Source: Chloroflexota bacterium
Lineage (GTDB): Bacteria > Chloroflexota > UBA6077
DNA length: 7,762 nucleotides
Reading direction: 5' to 3'
Assembly (NCBI GenBank): GCA_021806765.1
Contig: JAJZQR010000258.1
Coordinates: 1-7,762 of the forward strand
Of the stretch, positions 1 through 4,605 are shown in pieces (within the stretch, counting starts at the first letter, position 1; every line of letters starts with the position of its first letter). Below the pieces are notes generated by a model that did no database searches, had not been told where the DNA came from, and saw only the letters and a program-made list of their open reading frames with translations. The translations under genes and the position numbers were made by a program.

Positions 1-34
1 CGCTCATCTCCTCGTCGGCCAGCATCGTCCCCTC

Positions 35-94
35 TCGGTAACATTTTCATTTGAGGGAACTGTACAGGCCTCGGTAACATTTTAGATGAGGGAA
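35..94. repeat. Two direct repeats, possibly the end of an IS21-like element
   Basis: A ~24-bp sequence starting TCGGTAACATTTT and ending TGAGGGAA occurs at 35-59 and again at 71-94, 36 bp apart and in the same orientation, differing only in the few bases between the two conserved blocks. Tandem same-orientation terminal repeats of about this size are a known feature of IS21-family ends, where they bind the transposase. On the minus strand an ATG at 25 follows a GAGGGG and opens a frame reading MLADEEMS off the left edge, which could be the start of an istA-like gene. No transposase domain lies inside the window and no terminal TG/CA boundary or target duplication can be fixed. The repeat is certain; the IS21 assignment is inference. 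Confidence 0.45.
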
Positions 95-103
95 TACGTG
101 TCC

Positions 104-133
104 TTGACGGCGCCTTCCAACCGAAAGTACACT
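104..133 (+). promoter_or_regulatory. Putative sigma-A promoter of the marR-family gene
   Basis: TTGACG at 104-109 and TACACT at 128-133 are separated by 18 bases, giving a -35 with five and a -10 with four consensus matches. The predicted start of transcription is near 140, about 40 bases before the GTG at 178. The -10 lies inside the palindrome at 126-142. Confidence 0.5.
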
Positions 134-152
134 TCGTGTACTAATCATTAGT
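126..152. promoter_or_regulatory. Two overlapping palindromes, probable MarR operator
   Basis: AGTACAC and GTGTACT flank TTC at 126-142, a perfect 7-bp inverted repeat. ACTAAT and ATTAGT flank a single C at 140-152, a perfect 6-bp inverted repeat that overlaps the first by three bases. MarR dimers bind palindromes of 13-20 bp and commonly repress their own gene from sites over the -10 or start region, which is where these lie. Autoregulation is inferred from position and symmetry only. Confidence 0.6.
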
Positions 153-177
153 GGACAAACATTATGGGAGGGTGCCC

Positions 178-639
178 GTGAAAGCCGAGGAGCTTTACCC
201 CATGGCCCTGCAAATCCGAGTCCTGGCAGGCCTGGTCACCAAACTGGCCCGGGGCGACCTGGAGCGGAGGTTGGAGTCCCGTGGCCTCGCCGTCGGCGCC
301 CTACCCTTCAGCGTCATGCGGCTGTTGAGCCAGCAGGAGCAGACCCTCAGCGAGGTGAGTCGCACCATGCGGCTGACCCCCGCCACCCTGGTGCCCGTCG
401 TCGATGCCCTGGAGCGCAAGGGATTGGTGAAGCGGGGGCAGGATCCCCGCGACCGCCGCCGCACCCCCCTGTCCCTCACGGAGCAAGGGACCGAGGCGCT
501 GGCCATGGTGCCCCTGGTGGACGAGGACGATGCCCTGGTCGGGAGCCTCGACCGGATGGGCGAGGAGAAGGGGCTACAACTGCTGGCCTTGCTGCGGGAA
601 CTGGCCAACCAGATGGCCGACTTTGTGATAGCTATCTAG
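178..639 (+). CDS. MarR-family winged-helix transcriptional regulator
   Basis: This 153-residue protein has the normal length and layout of a MarR dimeric repressor. An N-terminal helix (about 8-35) and a C-terminal helix (about 112-150) form the dimer interface around a winged helix-turn-helix. The recognition helix is about 67-84 (TPATLVPVVDALERKGLV). The wing is about 86-104, with the family signature DPRDRRRTPLSLTEQG. A longer frame opens at GTG 151, but that codon lies inside the operator palindrome and has no ribosome site. GTG 178 has GGGAGG five bases upstream and is preferred. The ligand and targets cannot be read from the sequence. The only adjacent target candidate is its own promoter, because the next gene is convergent. 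There is no neighbouring efflux or catabolic operon in view. Its TAG stop overlaps that of birA. Confidence 0.9.
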   Translation: MKAEELYPMALQIRVLAGLVTKLARGDLERRLESRGLAVGALPFSVMRLLSQQEQTLSEVSRTMRLTPATLVPVVDALERKGLVKRGQDPRDRRRTPLSLTEQGTEALAMVPLVDEDDALVGSLDRMGEEKGLQLLALLRELANQMADFVIAI

Positions 640-1388
640 ATCACCAGATCCCCCACCCGGACGGCCTGGAGGCTGCCATCGGCCAGCCGAAGCAGCAGCG
701 CCCCGTCCTCGGCCACGTCCTCGAAGGTGCCCTCCAGCTGCTGGTTTCCCTCGGCCACCACCACCTTCTGGCGCCGCCTCCACAGTCGGGAGGCCCAGCG
801 CTCTCGGACCACGGGCTCCAGCTGGCGAAGATCCAGCGCCAGCAGGGCATCCAGGTGGAGCAGGATACCGTACAGAAGCCGCTGCCTGGAGACCTCGCGG
901 CTGGCCTCACGCAGGAGGCTCGTAGCGTTGTCGGGGATGCCAGACACGGTCGAGGGATCGAAGTTCACGTTGATCCCCATCCCCACCACGGCGAAGGGGT
1001 GGCCCGGCGACCAGCTCACCTCCGTGAGCACGCCCCCCAGCTTCCGGCCGTTCACCATCAGGTCGTTGGGCCACTTGATCTCGGCTCGAATGGAAGCCAG
1101 CTCCTCGATGGCCTCGCAGGCGGCCACCGAGCAGACCATCGTCAGCAGGAAGGGCTCGGACTGATGCCGCTGGAAGAGCAGGGAGAAGAGCAGTCCGCTG
1201 CCCGGCACCTCCAGCCAACTTCTGCCCCTCCGACCTCGTCCCTGGGTCTGGTGGTCCGCAACGAAGGCGGCCTTCTCGGTGGCGCCCGCCTCACCGGCCT
1301 CCCGTGCCAGGTCGTTGGTGGAGCCCGTCTCCCGTGTGTATCGCACCACCCAGCCAGGCGGCGCCAGGAACTCCTCTGCCTGCGACAT
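636..1388 (-). CDS. birA: Biotin--[acetyl-CoA-carboxylase] ligase, monofunctional BirA
   Basis: The enzyme activates biotin with ATP to biotinyl-5'-AMP and transfers it to the lysine of the biotin carboxyl carrier domain of acetyl-CoA carboxylase and related carboxylases in the cytoplasm. All family motifs are present in the 250 residues: GSTND (22-26), the biotinyl-adenylate loop GRGRRGRSW (50-58), KWPNDL (105-110) with the catalytic lysine, KLGGVLTE (116-123) and GMGINVN (136-142). A small SH3-like C-terminal domain covers about 205-250. There is no N-terminal helix-turn-helix, so it is a group I ligase and should not act as the biotin repressor that E. coli BirA is. The ATG at 1388 was chosen because GGGAGGG sits seven bases upstream. 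A 14-codon in-frame extension to ATG 1430 would start in the loop of a 15-bp hairpin without proper ribosome-site spacing. The gene is convergent with the MarR gene and shares its CTAG stop. Confidence 0.96.
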   Translation of the reverse strand: MSQAEEFLAPPGWVVRYTRETGSTNDLAREAGEAGATEKAAFVADHQTQGRGRRGRSWLEVPGSGLLFSLLFQRHQSEPFLLTMVCSVAACEAIEELASIRAEIKWPNDLMVNGRKLGGVLTEVSWSPGHPFAVVGMGINVNFDPSTVSGIPDNATSLLREASREVSRQRLLYGILLHLDALLALDLRQLEPVVRERWASRLWRRRQKVVVAEGNQQLEGTFEDVAEDGALLLRLADGSLQAVRVGDLVI

Positions 1389-1410
1389 CACGTCACCCTC
1401 CCGATAAACT

Positions 1411-1445
1411 GATAGCCAGAGGGAGGTCATCTCCCTCTGGCTATC
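1411..1445 (-). promoter_or_regulatory. 15-bp perfect hairpin immediately before the birA ribosome site
   Basis: The arms at 1411-1425 and 1431-1445 (GATAGCCAGAGGGAG and its exact complement) enclose a five-base loop and end eight bases before the birA GGGAGGG. No convincing U-tract follows on the minus strand (AGTTTATC), so a plain terminator is unlikely. In the transcript the distal arm contains CCTCCC (1421-1426), which can pair either with the proximal arm or with the birA Shine-Dalgarno GGGAGG (1397-1402). That is the geometry of a translation-controlling switch. The pairing is seen in the sequence; regulation is inference. Confidence 0.55.
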
Positions 1446-1510
1446 TTCCCTAAGCGCGAGGCGCCTAGGATTCGGTCACTACATGCCCCGAGGACGAGAA
1501 GCAGACGCTA

Positions 1511-1582
1511 TTAGCGCCCGGCCTCCGGCCCACGAGGGATGCGAACCGGGTGCGCCATCGCGCTAGGACTATCACAACCCAT
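1511..1582 (-). CDS. Putative 23-residue leader peptide upstream of birA
   Basis: An ATG at 1582 opens a 23-codon frame (beginning MGCDSPSAM, ending EAGR) closed by TAA at 1511-1513. Its ribosome site is exceptional: the minus strand at 1587-1600 reads AGAAAGGAGGTGAT, fully complementary to the standard 3' tail of 16S rRNA, with AGGAGG eight bases before the ATG. A second in-frame ATG at 1588 is only two bases from AGGAGG and is disfavoured. The start codon lies in a predicted stem (1577-1588 with 1539-1551) and the stop lies in a small hairpin. The peptide has no recognisable domain, signal sequence or run of regulatory codons. Its position between a strong promoter and birA suggests a translated leader. 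It could instead be accidental, with the purine-rich stretch serving another role. Confidence 0.4.
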   Translation of the reverse strand: MGCDSPSAMAHPVRIPRGPEAGR

Positions 1583-1611
1583 TCGCATCACCTCCTTTCT
1601 TAGCTGGTGAA

Positions 1612-1640
1612 ATAGTAGCAGTGTGCGACCCGTCCGTCAA
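1612..1640 (-). promoter_or_regulatory. Sigma-A promoter for the birA leader
   Basis: On the minus strand TTGACG (1635-1640) and TACTAT (1612-1617) are spaced by exactly 17 bases. The expected start of transcription is near 1605, just upstream of the perfect Shine-Dalgarno of the leader ORF and about 215 bases before birA. It begins 22 bases past the stop of the TPR gene. Confidence 0.65.
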
Positions 1641-1662
1641 CAATCTGGCTGATAGCCGACAG

Positions 1663-2478
1663 CTAATCCTCGGGTAGCTCGCTCTCCTCGACGATGTCCG
1701 GCTCTTCGACGCCAAGCTCCGACTCGCCCGCAGCCTCGAAGCCCTCCTCGGACTCCTCCAACAGGTCCTCTTCGTCATCCAGGTCGTACTTCAGGACGCT
1801 GTCCTTGATGTATCCGCGGAAGACCTCCGCCGTAGCCTTCGAGGGGAAGGAGACCTTGCCCATCATCTGGGGACTTCGGTACATCTCCCGAATGATCACC
1901 TTGACCGTCTGATCGTCCACACTGGTGACCGCCGTCTGGTAGCGGTTGCCACCCTCCAACAGGGTCAGCAGCCGTTTGGCCAGCTTCGGCTCGATCTGGC
2001 CCACCGTCTCCCCCTCGGGGGTCACCACCTGGATCTTGTAATCGCCAGGTTGTAGCTCCAACAGATCGCCGGCAGTCATCTTCACCAGCACGTCGGAGCC
2101 GGCCGTGTTCACCAGGGTCGTGATGGTGGTCTTCCCGCTCTCTTCGATGAAGAGAGTGGGGTCCACCCGCGTCGGGGTCGGAGCCGCCGGAGGCTCCGCA
2201 GCCAGCTTGGAGAGCCTTTGCAGGTTCTTCATGGCGATGACGTTGGTGGGATCCAGTGCAGCGGCGCGACTGTAAGCGGTCCTCGCTTCCTCGACTCGAC
2301 CCAGCTCGGTGAGCGCCTTGCCCAGCCTGTTGTGAGCATCGACATCTTCTGGAAACAGGACCAGCAGCTCGCGGTTCACCGCCGCAGCTTCCTCCCAACG
2401 GCTGGCCATGGCGAGCGATATCGCCCGCTCGGTCAACTGCCGCTTCGCTCTGAGCCGTTCCTCAGGGAAGGTTGCCAT
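1663..2478 (-). CDS. TPR-repeat protein with acidic C-terminal tail, function unknown
   Basis: The 271-residue protein is probably cytoplasmic, with no signal peptide or membrane segment. Two tetratricopeptide-type helical hairpins are visible at about 13-45 and 47-80; the second (DAHNRLGKALTELGRVEEA onward, ending ALDPTN) is a good TPR match. A proline/alanine linker (about 92-106) leads to a beta-rich middle region of about 108-230 (TTITTLVNT, LQPGDYKIQVV and YQTAVTSV are typical stretches) that I cannot assign to a family. The last 40 residues are about half Asp/Glu and likely disordered. TPRs usually mediate protein-protein contacts, and the acidic tail may contact basic partners such as ribosomal or nucleic-acid-binding proteins; that is inference. 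AGGAGG lies 12 bases before the ATG, somewhat far. It has its own promoter at 2524-2552 and seems monocistronic, since another promoter starts directly after its stop. Confidence 0.85.
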   Translation of the reverse strand: MATFPEERLRAKRQLTERAISLAMASRWEEAAAVNRELLVLFPEDVDAHNRLGKALTELGRVEEARTAYSRAAALDPTNVIAMKNLQRLSKLAAEPPAAPTPTRVDPTLFIEESGKTTITTLVNTAGSDVLVKMTAGDLLELQPGDYKIQVVTPEGETVGQIEPKLAKRLLTLLEGGNRYQTAVTSVDDQTVKVIIREMYRSPQMMGKVSFPSKATAEVFRGYIKDSVLKYDLDDEEDLLEESEEGFEAAGESELGVEEPDIVEESELPED

Positions 2479-2523
2479 GTTTGGTCCGTTCCTCCTTACG
2501 CCCGTCTGTCCCAGGGCTGGGGC

Positions 2524-2552
2524 ATTTTACCTTAAGCAATCCGTCGTTTCAA
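2524..2552 (-). promoter_or_regulatory. Sigma-A promoter of the TPR gene
   Basis: TTGAAA (2547-2552) and TAAAAT (2524-2529) on the minus strand are 17 bases apart, both close to consensus. The expected start is near 2517, giving a leader of about 40 bases before the ATG at 2478. Confidence 0.65.
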
Positions 2553-2598
2553 CAGGGGCGGGCACTCTTCGCAAACTCCGCGCCACGCTCAGATGAGC

Positions 2599-2637
2599 CT
2601 CTGCATCCTGCAGAGCAGGGTCTTTCCCTAAGGGACC
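2599..2637 (-). terminator. Two small hairpins downstream of the 62-residue gene
   Basis: CTCTGCA and TGCAGAG flank TCC at 2599-2615 (seven perfect pairs). GGTC and GACC at 2619-2637 enclose a TCCCT/AGGGA core. They begin about 22 bases beyond the stop at 2659 and precede the TPR promoter. No U-tract follows, so termination is only a possibility. Confidence 0.3.
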
Positions 2638-2658
2638 TCGGCGGAACTCAAGGATCAA

Positions 2659-2847
2659 CTATCGCCCGCCGTCCCGGTGTTGGAGTTCGTCCAGTTTCCG
2701 GTTCAACTCCCTCATTTTAGCGTCCACATCGGCCAGGGTGGAGACTCCCAACTCCTCCATCTCCTCCTTCAGGGTCTCCAGTTGCTCCAGATCCATCATC
2801 AACTGGTACTCTTCCTCGCCAGGTTCTTCCATCTCAGCCCCACTCAC
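2659..2847 (-). CDS. Small acidic coiled-coil protein, function unknown
   Basis: This 62-residue protein is rich in Glu, Leu and Met with no signal peptide. Residues about 14-55 form a predicted coiled coil with leucines and other hydrophobics at heptad spacing (QLMMDLEQLETLKEEMEELG, then KMRELNRKLDEL), broken by a short GVSTLAD turn near 34-40. This suggests a helical hairpin or a dimer. It begins at a GTG with GAGGGAG nine bases upstream, a normal ribosome site, and a later ATG at codon 6 has none. Coding is supported by that ribosome site and the consistent helical composition. I do not recognise a family. It lies directly after the strong hairpin that ends the membrane-protein gene and shows no clear promoter, so it may depend on read-through. 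Confidence 0.7.
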   Translation of the reverse strand: MSGAEMEEPGEEEYQLMMDLEQLETLKEEMEELGVSTLADVDAKMRELNRKLDELQHRDGGR

Positions 2848-2872
2848 AGCCAGGCACTCCCTCTCACAAAGA

Positions 2873-2906
2873 CCGTGGGGGCGGGTCTATGACCCGCCCC
2901 CACCGG
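2873..2906 (-). terminator. Strong intrinsic terminator-like hairpin after the membrane-protein gene
   Basis: The arms 2875-2887 and 2891-2903 (GTGGGGGCGGGTC and its exact complement) form 13 pairs around a three-base loop. It begins seven bases after the stop of the minus-strand gene at 2911. On the minus strand it is followed by GGTCTTTGTG, a poor U-tract, so termination may be incomplete, or the hairpin may protect the upstream mRNA from decay. Confidence 0.6.
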
Positions 2907-2910
2907 AACT

Positions 2911-3627
2911 CTAAATCACCGCCCAGGCGATGGCCAGGAAGCCTGCCATGCCCACGGCGCCGTACTCCAGCAGCAGGCGCCGCTCCAGCCCCCCCTCCCG
3001 GATCGCCACCAGCAACCCTGTGAAGACGTAGAAGGTGAGCAGCAACAGGGCGCCACCTACCAGCCCGCTGACGGGCCAGTAGTTGAGGGCCCAGGTCGTC
3101 TCCGCGACCACGAGGCCCGCCAAAGCGGCCAACCGCCACCCGAAGGACTGCTTCCCTTTCCCGAACCGCAGCATCTCCAGGGACGCCAGCAGGGCGACGA
3201 GACCGGTAGCGGTGGCCGTCACCAGGCTTCGCTCCTTAGTGTGATAGATGAGAGCGAAGAGGACAAAGGTGACCAGATAGAGGATCAGACTCGCCACAAA
3301 GCGGCCAACTCGGTGGTGCTGCCCATCGGGCTGCATGCTGGCCTTGAGACCGAGCAGCAGGGCCGCCATCAAGAAGGCCGACGCCCCCGACACCACCATC
3401 TGGGACTCCGCGGGCGTCACCTGCGTCAACCACAGCCCCGCTACCACCAGCAACCCGGGGGACTCGAAAGAGGAGGGCCGTTCCAGAAAGCTCTCCGCTG
3501 AGATCCCCACCAGGCCGATCAGACCGGCCCCAAACATCCAGATTTGAAGGGCACCCAGACTGGTCGAGAGCCACAGGCCCACCGCCGCCAGGGCCACAGC
3601 CAGCACAAACGAGACGATGCCTTTCAC
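2911..3627 (-). CDS. Polytopic integral membrane protein, function unknown
   Basis: The 238-residue protein is almost entirely hydrophobic and has about eight predicted transmembrane helices, roughly at 4-22, 27-45, 58-71, 77-96, 109-129, 136-154, 166-184 and 188-208, with a further hydrophobic stretch at 220-238. Short charged loops include one near 99-108 (QPDGQHHRVG), one near 153-165 (LRFGKGKQSFGWR) and one near 209-218 (IREGGLERRL). A conserved-looking polar stretch ETTWALNYWP occurs at 176-185, inside or at the end of a helix, and may be functionally important. No transporter or enzyme signature is recognised. Small uncharacterised membrane families of this kind are common in Chloroflexota, but I cannot assign one. 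The GTG start has only a G-rich upstream stretch (GGGGGG seven bases away) and no earlier alternative. It has its own promoter and terminator, so it is probably monocistronic. Confidence 0.8.
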   Translation of the reverse strand: MKGIVSFVLAVALAAVGLWLSTSLGALQIWMFGAGLIGLVGISAESFLERPSSFESPGLLVVAGLWLTQVTPAESQMVVSGASAFLMAALLLGLKASMQPDGQHHRVGRFVASLILYLVTFVLFALIYHTKERSLVTATATGLVALLASLEMLRFGKGKQSFGWRLAALAGLVVAETTWALNYWPVSGLVGGALLLLTFYVFTGLLVAIREGGLERRLLLEYGAVGMAGFLAIAWAVI

Positions 3628-3657
3628 CCTCGTGCCCCCCTGCTCAGAGCTAGCGGG

Positions 3658-3695
3658 ATTTTACACTTACCCCCTGCGCTCGTCAAAGCTTGACG
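3658..3695 (-). promoter_or_regulatory. Sigma-A promoter of the membrane-protein gene with an inverted repeat on the -35
   Basis: On the minus strand TTGACG (3681-3686) and TAAAAT (3658-3663) are 17 bases apart, a near-consensus promoter about 30 bases ahead of the GTG at 3627. The -35 is one arm of a perfect inverted repeat, CGTCAA-AGC-TTGACG at 3681-3695, so it could also be an operator. The outer arm creates a plus-strand TTGACG with a weak TAGAGT 17 bases downstream, which I do not regard as a proven promoter. Confidence 0.6.
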
Positions 3696-3724
3696 CGGCC
3701 AGGCTTCGTGCTTAGAGTCGCGCA

Positions 3725-4387
3725 CTACCGCCTCAATCGCACCCAAAGGGAGGACGCGCCCTTCATCCCAATGGAAACGGTAGAGCCATCCCTCTCAAGG
3801 GTGACGACCCCCGCTCCGGATGAGGCTTCGACCACCCGGAAGGTCGCGCCAGGGACCAGACCGTTACGTTGGAAGTAGTCGAGGAGGCCCTGGTCCTCCT
3901 CCGCCAGGGGCGACAGCCTGACGATGGTGATCTCATCCCCGGCCACAGCCTGGCTCAGGGGCACGGTATCGCCGCTAGTTCGGATGCCGGAGCCAGGGAT
4001 CGGATTGCCATGGGGGCAGGTGGTCGGATATTCCAGGACCCTCGCCAGCCTTTCCTCCACCTCCTGCGAGATGGCATGCTCCAGCTTGCAGGCTTCCTCG
4101 TGAGCCTGGGACCAGTCCAACCCCAACACATCCACCAGCCACCTCTCCGAGAGACGGTGGCGCCTCACCAGAGCTTCGGCCAATTCCTTACCTTCGGCCG
4201 TGAGGGCGACCCCCATTCCCCTTTCGGCTCTGACGTAGCCCTGCTGGGCCATACGTCTCAGAGTGTCGGTCATGGTAGGGGCCGAGACGCCCATTGCCTC
4301 CGCCACCCGTGCACTCCTGACGGGAGGGCTCTCGATCTCCATGATGTAGATGGTCTCCAGGTACTCCTCAATGGTAGGCGTCGCCAA
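3725..4387 (-). CDS. DtxR/MntR-family metal-dependent transcriptional repressor
   Basis: The 220-residue protein has the full three-domain layout. A winged helix occupies about 1-65 (recognition region SAPTMTDTLRRMAQQGYV, 35-52). A helical dimerisation and metal-binding domain covers about 66-140, with RRHRLSERWL and HEEACKLEH. A C-terminal SH3/FeoA-like domain covers about 145-220. Aligned by eye to DtxR and MntR, likely metal ligands are E8, E11, H77, E81, H96, C100, E103 and H104. The protein should dimerise and bind palindromic DNA when loaded with Fe(II) or Mn(II). It starts at TTG with GGAGG six bases upstream; the first ATG is codon 16, inside the first helix, so TTG is preferred. It is divergent from the FTR1 gene, and the spacer contains two DtxR-like palindromes. 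This makes it the likely repressor of iron uptake and perhaps of itself. Confidence 0.93.
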   Translation of the reverse strand: MATPTIEEYLETIYIMEIESPPVRSARVAEAMGVSAPTMTDTLRRMAQQGYVRAERGMGVALTAEGKELAEALVRRHRLSERWLVDVLGLDWSQAHEEACKLEHAISQEVEERLARVLEYPTTCPHGNPIPGSGIRTSGDTVPLSQAVAGDEITIVRLSPLAEEDQGLLDYFQRNGLVPGATFRVVEASSGAGVVTLERDGSTVSIGMKGASSLWVRLRR

Positions 4388-4474
4388 GCCCTTCCTCCAG
4401 TCGTGCTCGGGGTTGCTAGCCCGCCTCTCTTCCCGTTCATCCGGCCATCTCTCACCGAGCTCGGGGCAACCTGC

Positions 4475-4503
4475 TTGACGGGAACCGATAGTTAGTATAC
4501 TCT
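4475..4503 (+). promoter_or_regulatory. Putative promoter of the FTR1 iron permease gene
   Basis: TTGACG at 4475-4480 is followed by TATACT at 4496-4501 (15-base spacer) or TACTCT at 4498-4503 (17-base spacer). One is good in hexamer quality and the other in spacing, so the exact -10 is uncertain. Either way it lies inside the palindrome at 4490-4507, about 100 bases before the ATG. Confidence 0.5.
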
Positions 4504-4528
4504 AACTTCCACTGTAAGGCTAGCCTTA
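4490..4528. promoter_or_regulatory. Two DtxR-type operators between the regulator and permease genes
   Basis: Box 1 (4490-4507) has perfect 6-bp arms AGTTAG and CTAACT around TATACT. Box 2 (4515-4528) is TAAGGCTAGCCTTA, a perfect 14-bp palindrome. Their centres are 23 bp apart, about two helical turns, so two dimers could bind near one face. Both resemble the TTAGGTTAGSCTAACCTAA-type boxes of DtxR/IdeR regulators. Box 1 covers the probable -10 of the permease promoter and could also block the divergent regulator gene, for which no separate promoter was found closer to its start. Confidence 0.65.
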
Positions 4529-4605
4529 TCTCCCGGGTCCTGCCGACCTATCCACGACTGAAGCGTAGCAGACGACCATAGCCAGAAGATAGAGAGGTTT
4601 CGCAC

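Larger units (their letters stand above)
1389..1605 (-). other. Long structured 5' leader of birA
   Basis: The region between the promoter at 1612-1640 and the birA start has strong local pairing potential throughout. In transcript order these are: 1577-1588 with 1539-1551 (12 pairs, one wobble, one bulged base) closing over a GCGC/GCGC hairpin at 1552-1563; GGCC/GGCC at 1520-1530; CGCTA/TAGCG at 1506-1516; a nine-pair stem 1461-1469 with 1449-1457 and a three-base loop; then the 15-bp hairpin at 1411-1445. It matches no riboswitch class that I recognise: no T-box, TPP, FMN, SAM, cobalamin or c-di-GMP core is visible. It could be a leader attenuator or a separate small RNA of about 190 bases. 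Confidence 0.45.

Noticed and set aside
35..94. CRISPR-like reading of the two repeats at the left edge.
   Set aside because: Only two imperfect copies with an 11-base gap, and no further units or cas genes.
1388..1430. Longer birA start at ATG 1430.
   Set aside because: That ATG sits in the loop of a perfect hairpin with zero spacing to a purine stretch, whereas ATG 1388 has an ideal ribosome site and yields the normal N-terminus.
1501..1560. tRNA-like look of the birA leader (GGTTCGCAT on the minus strand, CCA near 1557 on the plus strand).
   Set aside because: No acceptor stem or T-arm can be formed around it and no anticodon arm fits; the segment pairs better as a leader stem.
1587..1600. 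Exact match of the plus strand to the 16S rRNA 3' end (ATCACCTCCTTTCT).
   Set aside because: None of the preceding conserved 16S sequence is present. It is simply the complement of a perfect Shine-Dalgarno on the minus strand.
1572..1778. A 68-codon minus-strand frame overlapping the TPR gene end.
   Set aside because: Arg/Ser-rich shadow frame inside the acidic-tail coding region, without a ribosome site.
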